In this document: positions 53,698 through 63,938 of the stretch, piece after piece
How positions within the stretch are numbered: the stretch's first letter is position 1
How the letters are laid out: each line of letters opens with the position of its first letter
Source of the DNA: Achromobacter spanius
Lineage (GTDB): Bacteria > Pseudomonadota > Gammaproteobacteria > Burkholderiales > Burkholderiaceae_B
NCBI RefSeq assembly: GCF_003994415.1
Contig: NZ_CP034689.1
Location: forward strand, 3,596,001 to 3,660,000
DNA length: 64,000 nt
Direction: 5' to 3'
The notes under the pieces: model-generated
The model's database searches: none
What the model saw: the letters and a program-made list of their open reading frames with translations, nothing else
What the model was told of the DNA's origin: nothing
Translations under genes and position numbers: made by a program

Positions 53698-55025
53698 ACG
53701 CGCCGCTACGCAATGGGTTGCGCCAGGCGCTGTTCGGCTGGTTGAATCTGGCGCTGACCGCGCCCGGCGTTTATCTGTGGTTGGGCCTGCCGATGGTGCT
53801 GCGTCAGCATGGCTGGTCCGGCACCGCCATTGGCCTGTTCCAACTGGCCAGCCTGCCGACCTTGTTCAAGTTCCTGCTGGCCCTGCCCTTGGAGCGCCGT
53901 CGTGCAACGCCCGCCACAACGAAAGCGGCTCCGCCAGCAGCGACGGTCCCGGCGGCCCGCGCAGCCTATCGCGGTTGGGCCGTCTTGCTGTTGTTGATCT
54001 ATGCCGCCGTGTTGTGCGCGCTGGGATGGCGCAACCTGTTGGATGACAAGCGCGTGCTGTTCGCGCTGGCCACGGCCGCGGCGCTGGCTGGCACCTGGGC
54101 CGATGTGCCCGTCAACGCGCTGGCGATTCGCGTGCTGCCGCCATCCAGCCGCGCCTGGGCCGGCGGCGTCCGGTCGATGGCCTTGTGCCTGGGCGCCATT
54201 GCGGGCGGCGGTTTGATGCTGGTGGCGCAGGCGCGCTGGGGCTGGCAAGCGCCCTTTGCCATCATGGCGGGGGCCTTGGCCTTGGGCGCGGCCTCGCTTC
54301 TGTTCGTCCGCGAAGACCTGATCGGGGGGCAAACGAAATCCGCTCCAGACCGTGTTCACGGTAATGGCAATGGCGGTGGCAATGGGGACGGCAATGACAA
54401 TCGCAATGGCAACGATGGCGCCATCGCCCATGTCTGGCCGCAGATCCGCGCCTACGTCAAACGCGACGACACGCGCCGTTGGCTCCCCTTGCTTGCTTTG
54501 CTGTTTCCCTTCATCGGGTCGGGATGGTTTTTCCTGAAGCCGCTGCTATTGGACCAAGGCCTGCCGGCCGAGCGAGTGGGCTGGCTGGTCGGCGTCGCGG
54601 GCGGCGCGGTGGGAGCGGTGGCCAGCGCGTGGTCGGCGCGTTGCAGCAAACGCATGCGTCCGGCCGTCACCGTGCCGTGGCACGCGGCAGCGGTATGCGC
54701 CGCGCTCTTGTCGTTGGCGGCCGCCGTCTGGTGGCAGGCGCCGCCGGCAGTCTTGATAGCCTGCGCCATGGGCATTGCCGCCGCGATGGGCGCCACGGCC
54801 GCGCTGACCTTCAGCTTGATGATGTCGCACGCCCGCCCCGGCTGGCAGGCGCTGGACTACGGCATCCAGTCCAGCGTGTTCTCGCTGACCCGCATCGCCG
54901 TGCCACTGGCGGCCGGAGTGCTGATGGACGCCGCCGGCCAGGTCGTGATGCTGGCCGCGCTGGCTGCCGCATCCGCCTGCGTGGTGTGGATGGCGCTACG
55001 CACGGCCCCGTCGTTGCGCGGCTAG
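53694..55025 (+). CDS. MFS transporter of RhtX/FptX type
   Basis: A 443-residue inner-membrane transporter with about 12 helices. The N-terminal segments YLWLGLPMVLRQHGWSGTAI and GLFQLASLPTLFKFLLAL resemble the RhtX/FptX siderophore transporters; the central TWADVPVNALAIRVL follows the same group. The loop between the two six-helix halves (about 220-245) is a low-complexity Asn/Gly stretch from a DNA microsatellite. It would carry the siderophore from periplasm to cytoplasm. Confidence 0.85.
   Translation: MNAPLRNGLRQALFGWLNLALTAPGVYLWLGLPMVLRQHGWSGTAIGLFQLASLPTLFKFLLALPLERRRATPATTKAAPPAATVPAARAAYRGWAVLLLLIYAAVLCALGWRNLLDDKRVLFALATAAALAGTWADVPVNALAIRVLPPSSRAWAGGVRSMALCLGAIAGGGLMLVAQARWGWQAPFAIMAGALALGAASLLFVREDLIGGQTKSAPDRVHGNGNGGGNGDGNDNRNGNDGAIAHVWPQIRAYVKRDDTRRWLPLLALLFPFIGSGWFFLKPLLLDQGLPAERVGWLVGVAGGAVGAVASAWSARCSKRMRPAVTVPWHAAAVCAALLSLAAAVWWQAPPAVLIACAMGIAAAMGATAALTFSLMMSHARPGWQALDYGIQSSVFSLTRIAVPLAAGVLMDAAGQVVMLAALAAASACVVWMALRTAPSLRG
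54360..54420 (+). repeat. GGCAAT-like microsatellite in the MFS gene
   Basis: An array of degenerate hexamers of GGCAAT/GACAAT/CGCAAT type encodes alternating Gly-Asn/Asp residues in the central cytoplasmic loop. Length changes in multiples of three would keep the frame. Confidence 0.85.
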
Positions 55026-55073
55026 CAGGCCAGGTCCGCGCCCGTGCCGGAAATGGTCGGAAGTGGTCGAAGT

Positions 55074-55110
55074 GACTGAAACGGAGTGACCGAAACGGAG
55101 TGGCCGAAGT
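55074..55110 (+). repeat. Short tandem repeat after the MFS gene
   Basis: Two adjoining 14-bp units, GACTGAAACGGAGT and GACCGAAACGGAGT, followed by a partial GGCCGAAGT. They lie in the gap between the MFS and IclR genes. No function is evident. Confidence 0.7.
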
Positions 55111-55128
55111 GATCACACCGGCCAGGCA

Positions 55129-55986
55129 TCAAGCCCCCGGCCGATGCAACGCCAGCACATCGTGCAACGATTGCGCCGCGCGTTGCAGCACCGGCACGGC
55201 GCGCAGCAAGTCGTCCAGCATGACGCGGGCCGTGGGGGCGTGACAGGCCACCGCCGCCACCACCCGGTCCTCGGCGTCTTTCACGGGCACCGCCACCGCG
55301 CTCATGCCGCGCACGAATTCTTCGTTGTCGATACCGATGCCGCGCGCGGCCAGGCGTTCCAGTTCTTCTTCCAGTTGCGCGGGGTCGGTCAAGGTGCGCG
55401 GCGTGTTGCGCGTCAGCGGCAGGCGGGCCACCACGCGGCCCCGTTCCAGCCGGTTCATTGACGCCAGGAACAGCTTGCCGCTGGCCGTGCAATGCATGGG
55501 CACATGGCTGCCCACCGCGAAGAACAGCCGCAAGGGTTCCGACGTTTCCACGCGTTCCATATAGACCACGCGGTCGCCGTCGGGCGCGGTCAGGTTGCAG
55601 GTTTCACCCAGGGTGCCGACCAGTTGCGCCAGCACCGCGCGGCAGGCCCGCGTGAAGGCCGACGCGTGCAAGGTGGCCAGCGCCAACGACGTGGCTTGCG
55701 GCCCCGGCACAAAGCCGTGTTCGGTGGGCGTGGACGCCACGAAACCGGCGCGCTGCATCGCGGCCAACAGCCGCATCAGCGTGGTCTTGGGCATGTTCAG
55801 CCGCTGTGCAAGCTGCGCCAAGGTGGGCGGATGCTGGGCGCGCGCCAGGTGTTCCAGCACCACCAGGGCACGTAGTGAACGCGCCGCCTCTTGCTGCTGT
55901 TCGGGCGTGTCGCCGTCGCTCGACTTCACCCCCGCCTTCGGCGTGGCCGCCGATGCTGCACTGCGATTTTGAAACCGAAGTTGCAT
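55129..55986 (-). CDS. IclR-family regulator of the GMC/MHS genes
   Basis: A 285-residue regulator. The N-terminal winged helix contains LAQLAQRLNMPKTTLMRLLA and MQRAGFVASTPTEHGFVPG. The effector domain has HVPMHCTASGKLFLASMN and IDNEEFVRGMSAVAVPVKD. The ATG at 55986 is chosen (55998 is an alternative ATG). It is divergent from the GMC oxidoreductase gene, which it probably controls along with the transporter. Confidence 0.9.
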   Translation of the reverse strand: MQLRFQNRSAASAATPKAGVKSSDGDTPEQQQEAARSLRALVVLEHLARAQHPPTLAQLAQRLNMPKTTLMRLLAAMQRAGFVASTPTEHGFVPGPQATSLALATLHASAFTRACRAVLAQLVGTLGETCNLTAPDGDRVVYMERVETSEPLRLFFAVGSHVPMHCTASGKLFLASMNRLERGRVVARLPLTRNTPRTLTDPAQLEEELERLAARGIGIDNEEFVRGMSAVAVPVKDAEDRVVAAVACHAPTARVMLDDLLRAVPVLQRAAQSLHDVLALHRPGA

Positions 55987-56168
55987 GTTCCGTTCCATTT
56001 GTCCGCCCCCTCGCGCGTTGTGCTTTGTTCTACGCGCCTGCTTTCTAGAATCGCCACAGATGTCCAGCCGGTTCCCGCATCAACACCGGATGGGATCGAA
56101 GCAGTATATAAGTGCGCCCCGCCGCAACAAGCAGGGAAAACGCGCCGTCATGGGGCGGTGCGGGTTGC

Positions 56169-56195
56169 GGCGGCACAGGCGGCACAGGCGGCACA
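56169..56195 (+). repeat. 9-bp tandem repeat in the GMC leader
   Basis: Three exact GGCGGCACA units end 21 bp before the GMC start codon and next to its ribosome-binding site (GGGAGACAAGG). Copy number could affect leader structure. Confidence 0.85.
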
Positions 56196-56216
56196 ACAAC
56201 AGGGAGACAAGGCGAT

Positions 56217-57854
56217 ATGTCCGATACCGTGGATGTCATCGTGGTGGGCGCCGGCTCGGCCGGATGCGTGATGGCCAATCGGCTTAGCGCCGACGGCACA
56301 CACGCCGTCTGCCTGCTGGAAGCCGGCCCCAGGGACACCTACCCCTGGATCCACATTCCCATCGGCTACGGCAAGACCATGTTCCACAAGGTGGTGAACT
56401 GGGGCTACTACACCGACCCCGACCCCAACATGCTGGGCCGCCGCATCTACTGGCCGCGCGGGCGCACCTTGGGCGGCTCCAGCGCCATCAACGGCCTGAT
56501 CTACATACGCGGCCAGCGCGCCGACTACGACGCCTGGGCGCGCGCGGGCAACCCCGGCTGGGGCTGGGACGATTGCCTGCCCTACTTTCGCAAGCTGGAA
56601 AACAACGACCTGGGCGCAGGATCCACCCGGGGCGTGGATGGCCCCTTGAACGCCACCTCCATCAAGACCCCCCATCCGCTGGTGGAAGCGATGATCGCCG
56701 CCGCCGGAACGCTGGGCGTACCGGCGGTGCGGGACTTCAACACGGGCGAGCAGGAAGGCGTGGGCTATTACCAACTGACCACGCGCAACGGCCGCCGCTG
56801 CTCCACCGCCGTGGCCTACTTGCGGCCCGCCGAAGACCGCCCCAACCTGCGCGTGGAAACCGATGCCCACGCCATGGCGATTCTGTTTGAAGGCGGACGC
56901 GCCTGCGGCGTGCGCTACCGGCAAGGCGGCCAGGTGCGAACGCTACGCGCGCGGCGCGAGGTAGTGCTATGCGCGGGCGCGCTGCAATCGCCGCAGTTGC
57001 TGCAACTATCGGGCGTGGGCCCCGCCGCGCTGCTGCGCCAGTTTGGTATCCGCGTGGTGCGCGACCTGCCCGGCGTTGGTGAAAACCTGCAAGACCACTT
57101 GCAGATCCGGCTGATCTACGAAACCACGCAGCCCATCACCACCAACGACCAGTTGCGCAGCCTGCCCGGGCGCGTGCGCATGGGCTTGCAATGGCTGCTG
57201 TTCCGGGGCGGCCCGCTGGCGGTCGGCATCAACCAGGGCGGCCTGTTCTGCCGGGTGGACCCGGCCAGCCTTACGCCCGACACGCAGTACCACTTCGCCA
57301 CGCTGTCGGCCGACATGGCCGGCGGCAAGGTGCATCCGTTTTCAGGATGCACGTATTCCGTCTGCCAGTTGCGCCCGACGTCACGCGGCCAGGTGCGGCT
57401 GCGCAGCGCGGACCCGTTCGAAGCGCCGTCCATGCAGGCCAACTACCTGTCCACCGAGCTTGACCGCCACATGACGGTAGCGGCGGTCAAGCATGCGCGG
57501 CGGCTGGCCGCGACCGAGCCACTAGCCGGGCTGATGAAACGCGAATTCCGGCCCGGGCCCGAGGTGCGCACGGATGACGACATCCTGCATTTCTGCCGCG
57601 AACATGGGGCCACCATCTTCCACCCGTCGGGCACGGCCAAGATGGGGCCACGCAGCGATCCGATGGCGGTGGTGGACGAGCGCCTGCGCGTGCATGGCGT
57701 GGCCGGACTGCGGGTGGTGGACTGTTCCATCATGCCCACGCTGGTCTCGGGCAACACCAACGCGCCCGTGGTGATGCTGGCCGAACGCGCGGCCGATTTC
57801 ATGCTGGAAGATTTCAAGCTGTCCCGGCGCCGGGCGGATCTTGTCGCCGCCTGA
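56217..57854 (+). CDS. GMC-family FAD-dependent oxidoreductase
   Basis: A 545-residue choline-dehydrogenase-like enzyme. FAD-binding GAGSAGCVMANRLS is at residues about 10-23, the GMC signature is RTLGGSSAINGLIYIRGQRA, and the catalytic histidine is in HPSGTAKMGPRSD with the partner asparagine in SGNTNAPVVMLAE. It oxidises an alcohol to an aldehyde or acid. The ATG at 56217 has GGGAGACAAGG upstream. The transporter gene follows 94 bp downstream, so uptake and oxidation of one compound is likely. Confidence 0.92.
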   Translation: MSDTVDVIVVGAGSAGCVMANRLSADGTHAVCLLEAGPRDTYPWIHIPIGYGKTMFHKVVNWGYYTDPDPNMLGRRIYWPRGRTLGGSSAINGLIYIRGQRADYDAWARAGNPGWGWDDCLPYFRKLENNDLGAGSTRGVDGPLNATSIKTPHPLVEAMIAAAGTLGVPAVRDFNTGEQEGVGYYQLTTRNGRRCSTAVAYLRPAEDRPNLRVETDAHAMAILFEGGRACGVRYRQGGQVRTLRARREVVLCAGALQSPQLLQLSGVGPAALLRQFGIRVVRDLPGVGENLQDHLQIRLIYETTQPITTNDQLRSLPGRVRMGLQWLLFRGGPLAVGINQGGLFCRVDPASLTPDTQYHFATLSADMAGGKVHPFSGCTYSVCQLRPTSRGQVRLRSADPFEAPSMQANYLSTELDRHMTVAAVKHARRLAATEPLAGLMKREFRPGPEVRTDDDILHFCREHGATIFHPSGTAKMGPRSDPMAVVDERLRVHGVAGLRVVDCSIMPTLVSGNTNAPVVMLAERAADFMLEDFKLSRRRADLVAA

Positions 57855-57948
57855 TCGTCACCCCATCGACAAGGAAGTCCCGAACGAAGCTAAAGCCAGA
57901 CCCGCGCACGGCGCCGCAGAGCGCCCCGCCCCATCAAAGGAGACTGCA

Positions 57949-59289
57949 ATGCCCAAGCAAAACGAAGCCGCGGTACGCAAGGTCGTCACCGCATCGCTGA
58001 TCGGCGCCACCATCGAGTGGTACGACTTTTTTCTATACGGCGTGGTCGCCGGCATCGTATTCAACAAGCTGTACTTTCCCACCGGCGACCCGCTGGTCTC
58101 CACCATGCTGGCCTACACCACCTTCGCGGTGGGCTTCATCACGCGGCCATTGGGCGGGCTGATCTTCGGCCACTTTGGTGACCGCATCGGCCGCAAGAGC
58201 ATGCTGGTGATGACGCTGATGATCATGGGCGTGTCCACCTTCCTGATCGGCCTGGTGCCCACCTACGACAGCATCGGCGTGTGGGCGCCCATCCTGTTGC
58301 TGCTGCTGCGCATCTTCCAGGGCATCGGCCTGGGCGGTGAATGGGGTGGCGCGGTGTTGATGGCCTACGAGTACGCGCCGCCGGGCAAGAAAGGCTTTTA
58401 TGCGTCGCTGCCGCAGATCGGGCTGGCGATCGGGCTGTGCCTGGCGTCCGGCACGGTGGCGCTGCTGTCCACCTTGCTGACCGATGAACAGTTCATGGCC
58501 TGGGGCTGGCGCATCGCCTTCCTGGCGTCCGCCGCCATGGTGCTGGTGGGCATGTACATCCGGCTGAACATCAAGGAAACGCCGGAGTTCACGGCGGTGA
58601 AGGCCAACAACGCCGAAAGCCGCATTCCGTTTTTCGACATGCTCAAGCGCTATCCGGGCAACGTCTTCAAGGGCATGGGCGCGCGCTACATCGACGGCGT
58701 GTTCTTCAACGTGTTCGGCGTGTTTTCCATTTCGTACCTGACGCAGACCGTGCAGATCACGCGCACCGAGGCGCTGATCGGCGTCATGGCCGCCGCGCTG
58801 GTCATGTGCTTTTTCATTCCCTTCTTCGGCCGCTTGTCCGACCGCATCGGCCGCACGCGCGTCTACTTCTGGGGCTCGTTGATCACCGCGCTGGCGTCGT
58901 TTCCGGGCTTCTGGCTGATGCTGAACAGCCAGGGCAACGTCATGCTGATCTGGCTGGCCATCATCATCCCGTTCGGCATCTTCTACGCCGCCGTGTACGG
59001 GCCCGAAGCCGCGCTGTTCTGCGAGCTCTTCGACGCCAAGGTGCGCTACACGGGGATCTCGTTCGTCTACCAGTTCTCGGGCATCTTCGCGTCGGGCATC
59101 ACGCCCATCATCGCCACCGCGCTGCTGAAGACGGGCGGCGGGCAGCCATGGCTGATCTGCCTGTACGTGCTGTTTGCCGGCGCGGTATCGGCCTGGTGCG
59201 CGTGGCTGATCGGGCGCGGCAAGCCCGCCGAAGACCCGGTCGCGCAGTCTACGGCGCCCCTGCCTCGCGCGGGTTTGCGCAAGGCCTGA
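57949..59289 (+). CDS. MFS transporter, metabolite:H+ symporter (MHS) family
   Basis: A 446-residue transporter with 12 helices. The MHS hallmarks are GATIEWYDFFLYGVVAGIVF and FGHFGDRIGRKSMLVMTLM, followed by GIGLGGEWGGAVLMAYEYAP. It relates to ProP/ShiA/dicarboxylate symporters; the substrate is unknown and is likely the one oxidised by the GMC enzyme. The ATG at 57949 follows AAAGGAGA. It ends in a hairpin shared with the opposing efflux gene. Confidence 0.92.
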   Translation: MPKQNEAAVRKVVTASLIGATIEWYDFFLYGVVAGIVFNKLYFPTGDPLVSTMLAYTTFAVGFITRPLGGLIFGHFGDRIGRKSMLVMTLMIMGVSTFLIGLVPTYDSIGVWAPILLLLLRIFQGIGLGGEWGGAVLMAYEYAPPGKKGFYASLPQIGLAIGLCLASGTVALLSTLLTDEQFMAWGWRIAFLASAAMVLVGMYIRLNIKETPEFTAVKANNAESRIPFFDMLKRYPGNVFKGMGARYIDGVFFNVFGVFSISYLTQTVQITRTEALIGVMAAALVMCFFIPFFGRLSDRIGRTRVYFWGSLITALASFPGFWLMLNSQGNVMLIWLAIIIPFGIFYAAVYGPEAALFCELFDAKVRYTGISFVYQFSGIFASGITPIIATALLKTGGGQPWLICLYVLFAGAVSAWCAWLIGRGKPAEDPVAQSTAPLPRAGLRKA

Positions 59290-59296
59290 GCGGGGT

Positions 59297-59314
59297 CTGA
59301 GCGTGGTCGCTCAG
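59297..59314. terminator. Small hairpin between converging MHS and outer-membrane factor genes
   Basis: CTGAGCG (59297..59303) and CGCTCAG (59308..59314) with loop TGGT. It covers the stop codon of the outer-membrane factor and lies 7 bp after the MHS stop. No T-run follows. Confidence 0.45.
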
Positions 59315-60753
59315 TTGGCCTGCGCCACGGGCGGCTGGACGCCGGTCCAGCCGCCGCCCAGCGCCTTGAACAAGGTCGCCAGCGCGATCTGGCGCTGCGT
59401 GCTGACTTCGATGTAGGTCAGTTGATCGGTGAACGCGCTACGCTGCGCGTCCAGATAGCGCAGGTGGCTGTCCACGCCCCCGCGATAGCGCGCTTCCGAC
59501 AGGCGCATGGCTTCCTGGCTGGACTCGGCCAACGCCCGCCGCGATGCCTCTTCGCGCCGCAAGGTGTCCGTGGCGGCCAGCGCGTCGGATACCTCTTTGA
59601 ACGCGGTCTGAATCGCCAGCTCGTACTGCGCCACCGCGATGTCCTTGCGCACCGTCGCCAGGTCCAGGTTGGCCACATTGCGCCCGCCCGAGAAAATGGG
59701 CAGCGTGATCTGCGGCGTGAACGACCAGGCCCGCTGACCACCGCCGAACAGGTCGGACAGGTCCGCGCTGGACGAACCGAACAGGCCCGTCAGCGTGATG
59801 CTGGGAAAGAACGCCGCCCGCGCCGCGCCGATGCTGGCGTTGCGCGCTTGCAGTTCATGTTCGGCGGCCAGGATGTCGGGCCGACGTTCCAGCAGTTCCG
59901 ACGGCGCACCCGCCGCAATCTCCTGCACCAGCACGGGTGACGTAGGCAGTTGCTTGGGAAGGTATGGACGCAGATCGTTCACACCCACCAACAGGGCCAG
60001 CGCGTTGCCGGCTTGACGGACCTCGCGGTCGATACGCTCGCGCTCGGCGCGTGCCTGTTCGGTCAGGCCCAAGGCCTCTTGGTAGTCCAGCGCCGTGGCC
60101 GCGCCGGCCTGGCGTCGTTGGGCGGTCAGGTGCAGCGACGCCTCGCGGCTGGCCAACGTCTGCTCGGTGACTTGCAGGCGGCGCATCGCGCTGTCGCGCG
60201 TGAGATACGCCTGTATCACTTCAGCCACCAAGCTGATGCGGGTGCTGTGCGCGGTTTCTTCGGTAGCCAGATAGCTTTGCAGCGCGGCGTCCGACAGGCT
60301 GCGCACGCGGCCAAACAGGTCGATCTCGAACGAGGTCAGCCCAATACCGGCCTGGTAGCTGCTTTGCACGGCAGAACTGCCCGTGCTGTTCAGGTCACCC
60401 GGCACCCGCTGCCGCGTGCCCGTGCCTTGCGCGTTGATGCCCGGCAGGCGGTCGGCGCGTTCAATGCGGTACTGCGCGCGAGCCGCCTCGATATTCAGCA
60501 CGGCCTGGCGCAGGTCGCGGTTATTGTCCAGCGCCAACGCCACCAGTTGACGCAAGGGTTCGTCGGTGACGAAGGCCTGCCAGTCCAGCGTGCCGGCCGC
60601 CGAAGGCGCCGAGGCTTCCGGCTGGCCGAACTGCGTGGGGATGGGGGCATCAGGCCGCTGATAGACCGGCGCCATCGAGCAGCCGGCCAGCGCTGCCGTC
60701 AACATCAGGGCGCCCAGGGAGCGCGAAAAAGAAGTTTGCATCATGACGGTCAT
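59311..60753 (-). CDS. RND efflux outer-membrane lipoprotein (OprM family)
   Basis: A 480-residue TolC-like channel. The lipobox is TAALAGC. Family blocks are DWQAFVTDEPLRQLVALALDNN, FEIDLFGRVRSLSDAALQSY, LLERRPDILAAEHELQARNA and LFKALGGGW near the end. It is the last gene of the RND operon. ATG 60753 overlaps the pump stop (ATGA); ATG codons at 60744/60741 are better spaced from AGGAA. Related Achromobacter operons are named axyABM, of which this would be the M component (an analogy only). Confidence 0.9.
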   Translation of the reverse strand: MTVMMQTSFSRSLGALMLTAALAGCSMAPVYQRPDAPIPTQFGQPEASAPSAAGTLDWQAFVTDEPLRQLVALALDNNRDLRQAVLNIEAARAQYRIERADRLPGINAQGTGTRQRVPGDLNSTGSSAVQSSYQAGIGLTSFEIDLFGRVRSLSDAALQSYLATEETAHSTRISLVAEVIQAYLTRDSAMRRLQVTEQTLASREASLHLTAQRRQAGAATALDYQEALGLTEQARAERERIDREVRQAGNALALLVGVNDLRPYLPKQLPTSPVLVQEIAAGAPSELLERRPDILAAEHELQARNASIGAARAAFFPSITLTGLFGSSSADLSDLFGGGQRAWSFTPQITLPIFSGGRNVANLDLATVRKDIAVAQYELAIQTAFKEVSDALAATDTLRREEASRRALAESSQEAMRLSEARYRGGVDSHLRYLDAQRSAFTDQLTYIEVSTQRQIALATLFKALGGGWTGVQPPVAQAN

Positions 60754-63700
60754 TCCTCGGCCGTGCGTGTGGCAGGCAAGGCATCGGGGGCCGGCTTGCT
60801 GCGATTCTTGGGCAGCAGCGACAGCACCCAGACAAAGAAGATGGGCACGAAAATCACGCCCAACAAGGTGGCGGTCAGCATGCCGCCGATCACGCCCACA
60901 CCCAAGGCGCGCTGGCTGGCCGCGCCCGCGCCGCTGGCCAAGGCCAGGGGCACCACGCCCAGAATGAACGCCAGCGACGTCATCACAATGGGACGAAAGC
61001 GCAGCTTGGCAGCCTGGATGGCGGCGTCCGCCAACGTATGGCCCTGCTCGCGCAAGCTCTTGGCGAATTCCACGATCAGGATGGCGTTCTTGGCCGCCAA
61101 GCCGATGATGGTGATCAGGCCCACCTTGAAATACACATCGTTGGACATGCCCAGCACGGTTACCGCCAACACCGAACCCAGCGCGCCGATCGGCACGATC
61201 AGCATCACCGACGCCGGAATGGCCCAGCTTTCATACAGCGCCACCATCAACAGGAAGACCACCAGGAACGCCAGCGCGAACAGCATGGGCGCCTGCGCCC
61301 CAGCGAATTTCTCTTGGTACGACAAGCCGGTCCATTCGTAGCCGATGCCGTTGGGCAGTTCGGACACGATCTTCTCAATCACGGCCATGGCCTCGCCCGT
61401 GCTGTGCCCCGGCATCGCGTCGCCCGCGATCTTGAACGCGGGGTAGCCGTTGTAGCGCGAGATCTGCACGGGGCCATTTTCCCAATCGGTCTTGACGAAG
61501 GCCGACAGCGGCACCATGCCTCCCGACTTGTTCGGCACGTTCAGCATCAGGATGCTTTCGGGCGTCATGCGATCACGCACGTCGGCCTGCACCACCACGC
61601 GCTGCAAGCGCCCGGCGTTGGCAAAGTCGTTGACGGTGGCCGAGCCATAGGCCGACGAGATCGCCGTGCTGATCGTGTCAAAGCCCACGCCCAGCGCTTC
61701 GGCCTTCTGGCGGTCGATGTCCAGGCGCAGCTGCGGCGCGTCGGCCAGGCCTTCCATCATGGCGTAGGCGATGACGGGCGAGCTATTGGCCTTGGCCAGC
61801 AGTTGGTTGCGTGCATCGGTCAGCGCCTGGCGGCCCAAGCCGCCCCGGTCTTGCAGGCGCAGCGCAAAGCCGCCCGAGTTGCCCAGGCCGTCGATGGGCG
61901 GCGGGTTCACGGCCATGATGGAACCGTCCGGAATCACCGCGAAGCGTTCGTTCACGCCCGCCGCGACGTCAGAGGCGGCTTGGCCCTTGCCACGTTCAGA
62001 CCAGTCTTTCAGCGTGGGAAACGCAATGCCCGCGTTCTGGCCGGTGCCCGAAAAGCTGAAGCCCATCACGGTAAAGGCGTCGCCCATGGCGTCCAGCGAC
62101 ATCAGGTGTTCCTCGACATCCGCCACGACCTTGTCGGTGCGGTTGTAGGTAGCGCCCGGCGGCAACTGCACGTCGACGATGACGTAGCCCTGGTCTTCGG
62201 CCGGCACGAAGGATTCCGGCACGCGCACGTACAACACGCCCAGCACCGCCACGATGGCCACATAGATCACCATGTAGCGGCCGGTGCGCTTGACCAGCCG
62301 CGAGTTCAAGGCTTCGAAGCGCCCGGTCAGCCGGTTGAACATACGGTTGAAGCCGCCAAAAAAACCCTTCTTCTCGTCGTGATGCCCCTTCGGGATGGGC
62401 TTCAGGAAGGTCGCGCACAACGCCGGCGTAAAGGTCAGCGCCAGGAAGCCCGAGAACAGAATCGACACCGCCAGCGACAGCGAGAACTGTTGGTAGATCA
62501 CGCCCACCGAGCCGCTCATGAAGGCCAGCGGCAGGAATACGGCGGACAGCACCAGCGTGATGCCGATGATGGCGCCCGATACCTGCTCCATGGCCTTGAT
62601 CGTGGCCTCGCGGGGGGCAGGCCCTCTTCAGCCATGATGCGTTCCACGTTTTCGACCACCACGATGGCGTCGTCCACCAGGATGCCGATGGCCAGCACCA
62701 TGCCGAACATCGTCATCATGTTGACCGAGAAACCCAGCACCGACATCACCCCGAACGTGCCCAACAGGCAGACCGGCACGACGATGGTGGGAATCAGCGT
62801 GTAGCGGAAATTCTGCAAGAACAGGAACATCACCAAGAAGACCAGCACCATGGCTTCCAGCAGCGTATGCACGACCTTGGTGATGGCCACGCTGACAAAC
62901 TGCGAGGTATCGAACGGCACCGAGAATTCCACGTCCTCGGGGAACGAAGCGGACAGTTCCTGCAAGCGCGCCTTCACGGCCTTGACCGTGTCGATGGCGT
63001 TGGCGCCCGGCGCCAACTGCACCGCCGCGCCCACCGACTTCTTGCCGTTCAGGCGCGTTTCAAAGTCGTAGCTCTGGCGCCCGACTTCCAAGCGGGCCAC
63101 GTCCGACAGATGCACGACCGAACCATCGGCATTCGCGCGCAGCACGATGTTGCCGAATTCCTCTGGCGAATCCAGCATGCCCTTGACGGCCAGCGTGGCC
63201 GTCAGCTCTTGTTCGGCCGAACCGGGACGGCTGCCGAAACTGCCGGCCGGCACCTGCACGTTCTGCGCGGCGATGGCCGCGTTGACGTCCGCCACCGACA
63301 GGCCCAGGCCCAGCAGTTTCTGCGGATCGATCCACACGCGCATGGCCGCTTCGGCGCCAAAGAACTGCACCTTGCCCACGCCTTTGACGCGGCGGATCTC
63401 GTTGTTGATGTGACGCGCGGCATAGTCCGACAAGCCCACCACGTCCTTGTGCGCGTCTTCGCCCTTGTAGGTCAGCGCGTAGATCATCAGGAAGTTCGAG
63501 CTGGCCTGCTCCACCTGCAAGCCCTGCTGCGTCACCGCCTGCGGCAAGCGTGCTTCCGCTTTCTTGATGCGGTTCTGCACGTCCACCTGCGCCAGGTCCG
63601 GGTCCATGCCCGGTTCGAACGTGACGGTGATTTCAGCGCTGCCGCTCGAACTGCTGGACGACTCGTAATACAGCATGTTCTTGGCGCCGTTCAGCTCTTC

Positions 63701-63898
63701 TTCGATGACGCTCGTCACCGAGTCCACCAGCACCGAGGCCGATGCGCCCGGGTAGGTAGCGGCAATGGTCACCTGGGGCGGCGCCACCACCGGAAACTGC
63801 GACACCGGCAGCGACGGAATCGCCAGCAAGCCCGCCAGCGAAATGAAGATGGCCACCACCCACGCAAAATTGGGGCGGCCAATAAAAAACTTGGACAT
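60750..63898 (-). pseudogene. RND multidrug efflux pump (AcrB/MexB-type), frameshifted
   Basis: Inner-membrane proton-driven efflux pump of the HAE1 group. The first segment (63898 to about 62618) covers MSKFFIGRPNFAWVVAIFIS through the transmembrane proton relay GILVDDAIVVVENVER. The second (about 62610 to 60750) covers MEQVSGAIIGITLVLSAVF to the C-terminus, including AAKNAILIVEFAK with the conserved lysine. The frames meet at six G on the plus strand (62612..62617); one more base gives 1049 residues, exactly the length of E. coli AcrB, joining GLPPREATIKAMEQ. All else is intact, so a missed base is likely. If real, the pump would be inactive. Confidence 0.9.
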
Positions 63899-63938
63899 GA
63901 TCTACCTTTGGGTATGCACGCAGTGCGTCGGCGGCTGC

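Noticed and set aside
55974..56000. GGAACGGAAC direct repeat at the start of the second IclR gene as an operator
   Set aside because: It coincides with the alternative start codons of the gene and is not palindromic, so it cannot be separated from coding sequence.
61038..62804. 588-codon plus-strand frame opposite the RND pump
   Set aside because: Shadow frame of a conserved transporter gene, with His/Arg/Gln-rich composition.
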